Source: Sordaria brevicollis | Lineage: Eukaryota; Ascomycota; Sordariomycetes; Sordariales; Sordariaceae | NCBI GenBank assembly: GCA_033439795.1 | Contig: JAUTDP010000004.1 | Span: 2,232,001-2,296,000 of the forward strand | Length of the DNA: 64,000 nucleotides | Direction of reading: 5' to 3' | Shown here: positions 36,228 through 45,552 of the stretch, in pieces | Numbering within the stretch: position 1 is the stretch's first letter | Layout: each line of letters opens with the position of its first letter | Position numbers and translations under genes: made by a program | Notes under the pieces: model-generated | Database searches by the model: none | Seen by the model: the letters and a program-made list of their open reading frames with translations, nothing else | Told to the model about the DNA's origin: nothing

Positions 36228-38051
36228 ATGGAATCCATGGAATCCTTGGAACGCGACCCCGATGTGCTCATCCGACCAGCTCTGGGAGAGACAGTCCCCG
36301 TGGGCACCTTATACGACGCCCGCACCGACAACTTTCTTCCCAACTTTGCGACAGACATGCCGGCGGATCTCATCGATGTCCATCCCAACGCCAAATCTAC
36401 CGTTATGCTCAGCAAGGTGACCACCATCCGCGACAAGCTCAAATACATGCACGTCTCACCCGAACTCGGCGCCAGCGTTCTATCCAAGCTCTCGCCCAAG
36501 AACTGCTTCGCTCCGTATCTGAGAAACCTGAACGGATACGACCTCAACAAAAACGTGGCCCTGACAACTCTCCACCTCACCATCACGACCATGACGGAAG
36601 AACTCAGGCCCCATACCACCAGCAACAGGGACTACAACATGCAGGTTGGCCAGGCGGTGCCGACGCACATGGTCATTGGTGTCACTTATGGTGCGCAGTT
36701 TATCGTTACTGCTCATCACTATTCCCCCACCAAACTTACCCCTGCCGAGGTTCAAGAACACCAGGAGCGTCTGGAGTCTTTATTCAGAGAGTTTGGAAGA
36801 ACTGCTCTTGAGGCGGACAGAACTTCTGGAGGACATTCCAGCCAGCAAGCCAGCACCACCGACCAGCCGGCACCAGCATCCGACGATCAAGAAGCCAACA
36901 AAATCTTCGCCAACTACGAAGTCTCAATCGTCAGCAACATCACGACCAAGGGCGTAAAGAAATTCGTCACCTCCTGCCCGACTCCCCGGGCATTCATCGA
37001 CTTCCTCCGCTCGCACTTGTCACAGCATACCTCTGAGGAAGGAGGTGACAAAGGAAGAGGAAAGCCAGTCCGCTACATCCTGCTCTCCCTCTTCCCGCAA
37101 ATTATGCGCATGTACGGCATGCGAATGTTTACCCAGCCTCCGCTTAAATACATGGAGCGGTTCATTAGGATTCTGGATGATTACGCGGATGCGAGGCTGG
37201 TTTGTATGGATTTTGTTGCGCGTTGCCAGGGGCAAATTCAGGAGGCTGGCCTGAAGAAGGGGGACCAAATCGACGCCGGGAAATGCAATGGTGGAGGAAT
37301 CACGTTGACTACAGACCAAGTCAACGACATAAAGGAGCGCGTCCGGTTGTCTCACAGGGAACAGCAGCAACAACCTCAGCCCGCCGCCTCCTCCTCCTCC
37401 TCCTCCTCCTCAGGTCAGCAAGGTCAAGCCCAACCCCAACCCGCCGCCGCTCAAGGACAGCAAGGCCAAACAAACCCGCCACCTCCATTCAACGAAGTCA
37501 TCTTCAAATCTCTAGTCTCGACGACGCTGGTACTTTTCCGCACCGGGAGCCCACTACTACTAGATGGTGGAAACTCGGAGTTTGAGGTGATTTTGGAGAG
37601 TGGGGAGAATGATAAGACGGGAAGTCCGAAGGGTGTGTTGGCGGTTTTGTTGGATTATTTGCCTGTTGGGGGCGGTATTGAGGAGGAGGGACGTGGGAAG
37701 AAAAGGGAGGAACTGAAGAAAATGGTGGAGAATAAGGAGGTTTCTTACAAAGAGTTTCGGAAGGAGATGTTGAAGGTTGTGGAGGAGGGTTTCAACAAGA
37801 GGGGTGAGGAGGAGGGGGAGAAAGAGAAGGAGGAGGAGAAGGAGAAGGAGAAGGAGAAGGAGAAGGAGAAGGAGAAGGAGAAGGAGAAGGAGAAGGAGAA
37901 GGAGAAGGAGAAGGAGAAGGAGAAGGAGAAGGAGAAGGAGAAGGAGAAGGAGAAGGAGAAGGAGAAGGAGAAGGAGAAGGAGAAGGAGAAGGAAAAGGAG
38001 GTTGAGTTGACGAAGGGGATGGGGGAGTTGGATGTGGAGGATCTGGACTGA
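36228..38051 (+). CDS. Stonustoxin/MACPF-like domain protein with Lys-Glu repeat tail
   Basis: A 607-aa single-exon protein. The N-terminal region (about 1-320) opens with RPALGETVPVGTLYDARTDN, the kind of start seen in the SNTX/MACPF-like family, which includes fish cytolysins and many non-toxic proteins. It aligns through its length with the N-terminal part of the minus-strand gene at 40641-44545 (for example GTLYDxRTDxFLP, ELGAS, GAQFIVTA). It lacks the GTPase part. A Gln/Pro/Ser linker (about 375-420) precedes a second segment, and the last 80 residues are about 27 Lys-Glu repeats. No signal peptide is seen, so an intracellular role is likely. Membrane-pore activity is not shown by the sequence. 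Confidence 0.75.
   Translation: MESMESLERDPDVLIRPALGETVPVGTLYDARTDNFLPNFATDMPADLIDVHPNAKSTVMLSKVTTIRDKLKYMHVSPELGASVLSKLSPKNCFAPYLRNLNGYDLNKNVALTTLHLTITTMTEELRPHTTSNRDYNMQVGQAVPTHMVIGVTYGAQFIVTAHHYSPTKLTPAEVQEHQERLESLFREFGRTALEADRTSGGHSSQQASTTDQPAPASDDQEANKIFANYEVSIVSNITTKGVKKFVTSCPTPRAFIDFLRSHLSQHTSEEGGDKGRGKPVRYILLSLFPQIMRMYGMRMFTQPPLKYMERFIRILDDYADARLVCMDFVARCQGQIQEAGLKKGDQIDAGKCNGGGITLTTDQVNDIKERVRLSHREQQQQPQPAASSSSSSSSGQQGQAQPQPAAAQGQQGQTNPPPPFNEVIFKSLVSTTLVLFRTGSPLLLDGGNSEFEVILESGENDKTGSPKGVLAVLLDYLPVGGGIEEEGRGKKREELKKMVENKEVSYKEFRKEMLKVVEEGFNKRGEEEGEKEKEEEKEKEKEKEKEKEKEKEKEKEKEKEKEKEKEKEKEKEKEKEKEKEKEKEKEKEKEVELTKGMGELDVEDLD
37806..38001 (+). repeat. Polypurine (GAGAAG)n hexanucleotide tract
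   Basis: 196 bases of uninterrupted purines on the plus strand, mostly GAGAAG units coding Lys-Glu. Repeat-length change in steps of six keeps the frame. Such tracts can form triplex DNA and replicate poorly. Confidence 0.93.
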
Positions 38052-39051
38052 GGAAAAGAGTGAGTACTGAGTTGTCTTTGAGGTACTACGGAAGAAGAAT
38101 TGAGAAATTTCCCATGTACGTTGTGTCGAACAGATGTTACTTCAGTGGAGGGCACAAGCTGCCTTGGAAGAGCTAGGAAGAAACCGGTAGACAAGGGACC
38201 AAGAAGAGAAATAGGTAAATAAGACAAAACAGCGAGTGTCTATGAAGCCTTTGCAGAGCAGGGACGAAATCAAACGAAAAGATCTGGATTTTCCTCAGGA
38301 GTAAGCGTGTAAGCAAAGTGATGCTTCTTCTGCCAGAGATAGTGAGATGATCAAATTTTCTAAAGCTATATCGTCTCCATGTGGAAATGAATGTTTCTAT
38401 CAAGGTGTTTCGCAAAAGATGCCTGCCGTTTCATGCCATCTCCTAATCCGCTTGCACATCTCGTCTGATACGTAATTGCTGCTGCCTAAATCTTCGTGGA
38501 TCATCCACGAGGGGTGTATAGGAAGACCTTTCCCACCCGCCTTTCTGGTTCCCAACTTCTTCCTATCTTTAGTAATTTGCCCCCGGCTCCCGCTCCGGAC
38601 TCCGGCCCCATGAGGGCGCCGGTTATCAAAACAAATCCATCACAAGTCCAAGGCCGAAGGTTTCATGAACTTCCCAGGATGGCTCCCCAGCTGGCAAGGC
38701 CAGGCGCCCAGCCTCTATGCCATGCAATTGCCGTACTTATGGTGCCTCCTTCCTATAAGGAAAGCACAGCTGAAATACTCGGCCGGGGTGAGATGAGCAT
38801 CGTACTGGGGCTGGCGAGCGAACCGGTTCGTTCTTTCCTCTTATTTACCTCATGCCGCCGTTCTATAAGATGTGGCCTTTATCTGGGAATGAGCTAACCA
38901 TGGTCCGACAGAGACGAAGTGTTCCTTCCTCAGGAAGGAGGAAAACTCTGCTGCTGGACGTCTGTTGCTACTCCTAGACCTTCTCTTCTCAGCAACAGAC
39001 GTCCAGCAGAGTTTCTTACTTTTCCATTCTTAAAACGTCCTCGCCGCAACT
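38052..39051. other. Intergenic, with a near-perfect hairpin at its right end
   Basis: No gene supported. The inverted repeat at 38943-39014 is listed separately. Confidence 0.5.
38943..39014. repeat. Inverted repeat forming a 24-bp stem
   Basis: Left arm 38943-38969 and right arm 38991-39014 are exact reverse complements except for one extra CTG in the left arm; the loop is 21 bases. The arms contain CTGGACGTCTGTTGCT and its complement. It could be a small-RNA-type precursor, a terminator-like structure or transposon residue; the sequence does not decide. Confidence 0.85.
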
Positions 39052-39255
39052 ATGGTTCAAACCAGAAGCTCCAATCGTCCTCCCGACGATTACGACTCCG
39101 ACGACATGCCACTCGCGGTGACAAGAAAGAGAACCCCCGTATCCCAAGATGTTGATTACGATTACATTGAAGATGATTCCGAAAGTATTGAGGATGATTC
39201 CGGAAGCATTGGAGATGATTCCGAAAGTATTGAGGATGATTTTGGGAAATTCTAG
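39052..39255 (+). CDS. Small acidic repeat ORF ending in the MITE edge
   Basis: 67-codon frame: MVQTRSSNRPPDDYDSDD, then three DDS[EG]SI-type repeats (30 bp each). It stops at TAG within the terminal repeat of the inserted element. A downstream frame after the element (about 39870-40104) is also acidic (ESFDDDDDDAIDTQ). Both may be pieces of one old gene, although the TAG may predate the insertion. It is probably degenerate or untranslated. Confidence 0.35.
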   Translation: MVQTRSSNRPPDDYDSDDMPLAVTRKRTPVSQDVDYDYIEDDSESIEDDSGSIGDDSESIEDDFGKF

Positions 39256-39864
39256 ACACACACACGGTCGATTCTACACGCACACACGGTCCACCAATGC
39301 CAACTGATATGTAATCTTGGCCGTTTTGTATGGTAAAATCGGGTTTTGTTATGTCATATGGCATCCTTGGCAATTTTGACAGGTACGCCGAGACCGCCAG
39401 AGTCGTGATAATTTTATGGTGTTGAATATAAGATAAAATAAAGTACAATAACGCTGAGATCTTAATATAACTACTCCTATTTACTTTAGATATTTACCGC
39501 TGGTATTCTAGTACTCCTCCCACCATTCCTCCTCGTCGCTATTGATTACGATGGGGCCGTTCTTACCACCCTCCTTATTATCCCTCTCTCCGTTATCCCC
39601 CATTCCCCCCATTTAGGGTGGTATTGTGTTGTGTTGTGTTGGTTGCGTTATGTTGGTTGTGACCGTGTGCGGGAAATTCGAAGTTCGCACGACCCCAGAA
39701 AAATTCGTAAATGTAACGTGCATTTAGATTGGGGTATTTACGCGGGGAAAACGGGGATTTTATATGCAGTTGTTATAGCTGGTAGGGAGCTGGCAGGTTG
39801 GGCGCGGGTAAGGGTTATGTATGGACCGTGTGTGCGTGTAGAATCGACCGTGTGTGTGTCTAGA
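39251..39864. mobile_element. MITE-like element with 43-bp terminal inverted repeats
   Basis: Perfect inverted repeats 39251-39293 and 39822-39864 (TCTAGACACACACACGGTCG at the left edge) bound 614 bp. A TA at 39253-39254 and 39861-39862 could be the Tc1/mariner-type target duplication. Inside, the minus strand holds a 34-codon frame (39508-39612) ending SDEEEWWEEY, like the acidic end of a transposase. This suggests an internally deleted Fot1/pogo-type element. That last step is inference. Confidence 0.8.
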
Positions 39865-39869
39865 TATTC

Positions 39870-40430
39870 TCATGATTTTACCGCCTTCGAGTCCTTTGAT
39901 GATGATGATGATGATGCGATCGATACGCAACCAGACCCAGGATCAAAATTCATCATTAAAGCCTATAGCGCCTACTGTGTCCATGCGGGTGGTCGAAAGC
40001 TTCAAGTCGCGAAGGCATTGCCAGACATCATGTCGCTATTCACAACAGTTACCGACTTGGAACTCCAATGCCGGGCGCCAGGTTTCCTAGACATGGTGGA
40101 CTAACCTATGTTGTTGGAAGACGTCCTGGTTCATACAAAACCTTGATTGGATGGGATAATATACCGGATCGCTTTTTGCAAAGGTATTTAATGACATACA
40201 AAACCTTAATTGGATGGGATAATATGCCTGATCGCTTTTTGCAAAGGTATTTGATGACATAAAAAACCTTGATTGGATGGGAAAATATGCCTGATCGCTT
40301 TTTGGAAAGGTATTTGATGAACTTGACAAGTCATTTAAAATTTCATGGGAGACGTCTTCAAAAATAAAATATACCTCATTTTTTAAACGAAAGGGATCAG
40401 TTGAACATCCAAATGCCTAATAAAGTCGAC
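39870..40430 (+). pseudogene. Decayed coding remnant with 63-bp tandem repeat
   Basis: An acidic frame runs to a stop at 40104 (FIIKAYSAYCVHAGGRKLQV, CRAPGFLDMVD). Then three 63-bp repeats begin, followed by a tail reading FDELDKSFKISWETSSKIKY and ending HPNA before TAA near 40421. The tail frame has in-frame stops within the repeat units, one of which reads intact in another unit. This looks like a degenerating gene end. The protein family is not recognised. Confidence 0.5.
40134..40322 (+). repeat. Three tandem copies of a 63-bp unit
   Basis: Units 40134-40196, 40197-40259 and 40260-40322, each containing GATTGGATGGGA or AATTGGATGGGA and GATCGCTTTTTG. In one frame each unit codes YKTLIGWDN[IM]PDRFLQRYLM; the third unit has a stop at its start. 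Confidence 0.92.
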
Positions 40431-40445
40431 TCCAGGCCTTAAGGT

Positions 40446-40470
40446 AAAAAAAAAAAAAAAAAAAAAAAAA
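40446..40470 (+). repeat. 25-bp poly(A) tract
   Basis: Uninterrupted A-run directly after the decayed coding tail. It may mark a retroposed sequence or be a simple repeat. Confidence 0.9.
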
Positions 40471-40640
40471 GACCAAAAAACCAGTATTACAGTGTACCTA
40501 TCTATCTACCCAACAAAATTCACTAGCTCTTCCTTGCACCCCTCGCATTCCATATCAAATGACACAAGATTATTCTGCCGAAGCTCATTATCCAGAAGAA
40601 ACCCACAGAGACATCAATCACATTGCCCAAAGCGAACACC

Positions 40641-43600
40641 CTACCGAGATGAACTATCACCAAAAAGAAACCGAGCAAGTCTCGAAGCCTGTAACCGGAT
40701 CGCGACCGTGGGGTCCCAGTGAGAGTCCACCTCCATCGCCATTGTGGCGCTCTCCCCTCCGAGTCTTCCCTCATGCGAGACATGAACGACCTCGTGATGC
40801 GGTGCCGGGCCTCCATCACCCCCAAGTCTTCCTTGATTCGAAACATGGACAACTTCCTGCCCATACCCCGAGTTCACAGGAACATTTCCGGACATCGAGG
40901 CTAGCGGGGCGAACCGGTTTGACATGGTCATCAGCTGGCTTCCGTTCTTCTTTCGGCGGGTGGTCAACCTGCCCTTGCTGGCCTTTGTCCAATGTGATCC
41001 GGCGGACACGTTGTATGACCGCTCCCGGAACGAACCCTCGGCAGCTTTCTCGTTGACCGTGACAATTCTCCGAAGATCATCGCCAAAATGCGGCAGGCCG
41101 TACAAGCTATCGACGAGCTGTCGAACACCTTGGTCGTCAACAACAACATGATCTGCGTCGCCCCGCTCCATGGCCTCGGTGAGAACTTTGACCTTCTGGA
41201 CGTGCTCAGCCCGGTACTTTTCGAGCATCTCCAGAGTGTCCTTCTTGCCACCAGCTTTGATCTTGAGGCGCTCTTGGTTGATCAGATGGTCGACATACTC
41301 GATGGTAGCATCATTGTAAGGTTCGATGGCATGGCGCTTGAGAAAGAACCCAAACTGGATGGCTGCTTCTTGGACCTGAGCATACTCAAGCTTGAACTCC
41401 TCCACGGCCTCTTTGCGCATGTCGATTGCCTTTTCTTGAAGCTCCAGCTTAGATGCCCATCGGATCAGATCCTGTGCGATGTTTTTGTCCTCGTATCTGT
41501 AGGTCATAGATCGATAGTCGTAGTAGATGTGCATGTGGTCCATGAAGTTATGGGTGCAGATCTTGCAAAAATCGTTCTGCATCGCCCAGCAATCCTTGAG
41601 CGCAGGATCACCCTTCGAGTTTCTCTTGACCGAGTGACCAAGACCACAAGGCTTATGACACATCTGCTTGTAGACAACCACCGTCTCATCACGCCCCTGG
41701 AAGTCGCTCCGAACCTCGACGCAGTCATGATGGGTACAGATTGTGCGAGGCGCATCCACCTCATACGACTCGACACTCTCGCGTTGGACATAGAGGCTTT
41801 TCTCGAGTTCGTCCCTGGAAAGCTTCCCGGTCTGAAGTTGTTTGATCTCGTCGTTGTTGACCGCGATTGTACTGGCAATCTTCTGAGCAATAAGAGCCAT
41901 GGGTTCTGTCAACTTGATAATCAAGTCACGGGTCTCATTGAGGTTGATGGTGCTGCGAACGTTGTGAGGCGGAAGTTCCCCGATGTACTTGACAAGTCGT
42001 CTGCACTCAGCGACGGAGTACTCCCAGCTTCTCGTGTTGTCTTCGAGGAGGCCCATGTCAATGCCTTTCTTCTGAGCAGCCAGATAGCGGAAGCTCTCCG
42101 AGTCAAAGCAATACACGTTGTTCTCATACAGCCCCAGCTTGACCGTGGTGTAGTTGCTCAGAAGTGCCTCCAGGGGTTTGAAAGTATCGCCGGGTTTGTA
42201 GTTTGAACCACGAGTGTTGGTAAATCCGAAGACGATATTGGTAGCAGCGTTCCGGTGCAGCTGGGTCAGGAGTTGCTTGATGCAAAATCGGAACATGACC
42301 GTCAGGCGCGAGGCATTGGGCTTGAGAAGGATCAATATTCCATGCAGTTTCTTATAGGTGCGAAGCACACGGAGAATGTCGGCCATGTTTCTGTTGTCCT
42401 GCTCTAGACCTCTGGTGTCGCCGATGCCAGGCGTATCAATGAGTCGGACTCGTGTGTTGTCAATATCAACCGTATACACGGCAGTTGACTGAGTCGCTGA
42501 CTGCCCGCGAGATCCATCATGCTCGCTTTTGCTGGACCCGATCTTGATGTCCTTTTGAACAAATTTGCCTCTGCCATCTGAGTCGTCTTTGAGCTGGGTA
42601 CTGAAGGAGCATGGGATCACCCACTTCAAGTCATCCGCTTGCAGAGCATCCTCGAGAGTGTCGTAGCTCAGATAATTGACAAACGCATTTACCCATGTTG
42701 ATTTGCCCACTCCGCTTTCTCCCAGAATCAATATGTTCATTTCATCGAACGGCTTCAAACTGTCGAGGAGTTGAGAGAGCACCGGACGCTCGTACTGTGT
42801 CCATTGGGAGCCGTGTCGGCAATCTTGACATTTAAAGAGCCAGTGATCGAAAGGAGTGGCCCCGCAATCACAGTAAAGTCGGTCATCAACATGGCCGTAC
42901 TCGACAAGTGAACGGCATGTAGCACAGATCCATTGGCAATGCAAGGTCTGATCGCAACTCTGACGAGGACACGGGACCTTGACAGGGCGTCGTTGAACTG
43001 GCTTGGTGTTCACTGAGCTGTCCAGCCACTCCTGGTCATATTGCATGATGCAATTCGATGCCAGAATCTTGCGATGTTCTAGAAGATCCTCAATGAAAAC
43101 ACGGCCGCTCCGATATTGCGAGATGAACACTTTGTCCAATGGTGTACCGGCAGCATCACAGTCGACAGCAAGGAGCAACGTCCGGTTGCTTTGAGGGGAA
43201 GAGAGCTCCTTGAAGAGTTGAATAGTATCATCCCACTCGGGGGAGCTTTGTAGACTGCTGTTGAAGTTGAGGACAAATGCGTCATCGTAGTTCCCGCGTG
43301 AGAGAATCGTAGTCGGAGAAGTCGAGTTGTAGCCAATGTATGTCGCCCCTAAGCTGCTCATTTGATCTTTGAAATCAAGCGACCCACGATGAATTGCAAT
43401 GGCGCGGAGCTTTTCAGGGGAGAGCTCACTGTCCTCGATGCCTACAAGCAAATCGCGGAGGCTGTTTTCGTTTGCCGTGCCGTAGCGAACGCCTTTGAGA
43501 GCCTCAGCAAAGCTCGCTTTGAAAGCAAACTCATCGGTCTTGACGGGGCGGAGTTTGCGTACAATGAGACGCAAGTGATCGGGCGGGATAGCTGTGGGAC

Positions 43601-44545
43601 AGTCCTTGCATCGGGCAACATAGCTGTTGAACTTTTGTTGTGCATCTGCCCAGTCGTCAAGGAACTGAATGAAGTACGTCAGGTAATCAACGTTGGGCTG
43701 GTGGATGATAGGCTGGTGTTGGATGTCGATGAGGCGAAGCATTGAGAGCAGCGACACGGGCATAAGAGTGTACAAGATAGGCTTTCCCTTGGCATCATTG
43801 GTGGAGTAGAGGCGACTGCGAAGGTCATGGATGAAAGCAGTCGAAGATGGGGCAACTGGAGGTCGTGAATCACTGCTGAGGCCATTGTCGAGAACTGAGA
43901 GCGCAATGCCATCAAAGATGCCGTTGCGATCTCTTTCGATGGTCCGTATTGGACTAGCTCCGTCGAGGAAAACTCGAGGGCTTGAGTAGGCTCAAGAGCA
44001 GCCTGAAGCAGACTCTCAAACTCCTTGTCGAGGCACTGCTGGAGACGAGCGAGTTGAGTGGGGTCATCGGCTTTGGTGCGGGCTGTGACGATGAATTGAG
44101 CACCGAAGATGATGCCGGTGACCACGTGAGTTGCGTTGGTACTGTCGAGAAGGTCGGGTATGATGATATCCTTCACGCCGCCCGCAGTAAGGTTAAGCTC
44201 CTCCTCAGCCGTTGTGATTGTATAATGCAAGGAAGAGTGAGCAACATGACCGGGGTATTTGCGATGGTCAGCTAGGTAGAGGCCACAGCCGTCCACGGGA
44301 GAAAGCCCTGAAAGAAAGCTAGCTCCGAGTTCAGTTCCGATCCCCAGATCAGCCAGTTTCTGGCGAAACGTGGTTGCCTTGCTGAGTTTGGCGGTAGAAT
44401 TGACCTTCGCCTTAGAGTCAACCGCATTGGCTGGTGTTTCTTTGAAGAGGGTATGAGGGAGAAAGGTGTCGGTGCGGGAGTCGTAGAGGGTTCCCAGGTT
44501 AACTTCGCAGCCCAGAGCTGGGCGCGTAACCACAGGTGAGGCCAT
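40641..44545 (-). CDS. Stonustoxin/MACPF-like protein with Cys-rich segment and P-loop GTPase; frame break
   Basis: The N-terminal frame (44545 to 43679) starts MASPVVTRPALGCEVNLGTLYD and matches the plus-strand paralogue at 36228. The rest lies in another frame (43991 to 40641): a homologous segment (KGKPILYTLMPV, FLDDWADAQQKF), then Cys pairs (CATC, CDC, CQDC), then a GTPase with G1 GESGVGKST (about 42696-42722) and G3 DTPGIGDTRG (about 42411-42445), then a long helical region and a disordered C-terminus with two VVHVS[NH][QE]GRLGG repeats. The two frames overlap by about 310 bases and both show paralogue similarity. I see no canonical intron there. A frameshift, an unusual intron or a sequence error is possible. 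Product and activity are unknown. Confidence 0.65.
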
Positions 44546-45552
44546 CGTGGCCTTGGTGCAGATGGGAAGAATGTGAGAACGAGGTCGAAGTAGTAGGATG
44601 AGTAGGCTTTGTTTGAATGGTACTAGGGTGGGTGTGATGAGTGAGACTCTTCTTTCCCTCCTTCAGAGATTGGCATTGCCCTTTATAAAAGAGGAAGGTT
44701 CAGTCACTCTCAGTGACCTTCTGAGGAAGCGACGATCGAAACAAGAGGCAGCCGCATCTCACGCCACTCCTAAGCTCAATGACCACCGTGACTTCTCGCC
44801 GTGATGAGCCGGATACCATGCCATCAACCGTTACTGGTAGGTGCCTGATCACAAATGCCTTTGGATAAGAGAAATGGTACAATCCAATGCTGGTTGGTTT
44901 GTTAGCTCGATACTTCGGGTCGATGTCCTTAGGCATTTAGATTCCTTATAAAGAGGTTTTATTTATAAATTGAGGTATATTTTTATTTCGATTATACTTT
45001 TCAAGAAAGTCACCATACCATGTCAACTTTTCGTAATGCATTTGAGAAAACAATTAGCCATATTATCACATCTCAACGAGGTTTCGTACAAGTCTAGATA
45101 CCTACCTTTATAAGTGCCCCGCTAACAACCAAACCAGTATTGGATTGTATATGTATAAGTCAACGCAACCCGAAACAGCCATTTTAAGGTCTAAATCGAG
45201 GTACCATTTTTTCTCAATGTTCGCTATTTCGCCATAGGTACCTGAATGTAAGGTAGTCTGGGAATGTTCCCAACGTGCCTCCATGCAGCAGTCCATGAAA
45301 TGCCGGCCATGTCCCGCTCGGGTTGTTTGTGAATGACTGTGCAAACGAAAGACGGACCACCCCCACGCCCCGACCACGTCTTTCACGACGGCTCAACGAC
45401 TAGGACGCGGATTTCAATGAATCTCCACACAATTCTAATGCGAGAGGCCCAAGGACAGAACATCAAGGATACGGAAAGAATTTGCGATGGTTGATTTGAG
45501 TCAAGACACGCAAACATGACGACGAAATGGGTTTCCAGGTCTAGCTGGCTGT
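44546..45552. other. Intergenic, promoter side of the GTPase gene
   Basis: No gene called. It includes an AT-rich remnant (about 44920-45050) listed separately. Confidence 0.5.
44920..45050 (-). pseudogene. Second decayed copy of the tail seen at 40320-40430, inverted
   Basis: The minus strand reads K-Y-T-S and a closing N-A-stop at the same spacing as the tail near 40355-40421. The DNA keeps AAATATACCTCA and AAATGCCTAA in both. Several stops (TAA, TGA) interrupt this copy, as expected after RIP. The two copies face inward on either side of the GTPase gene. Confidence 0.5.

Noticed and set aside
37745..38227. 160-codon minus-strand frame of Phe-Ser repeats
   Set aside because: It is the complement of the GAGAAG tract and has no other content.
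41088..42206. 372-codon plus-strand frame
   Set aside because: It is antisense to the GTPase coding region, whose motifs are clear on the minus strand.
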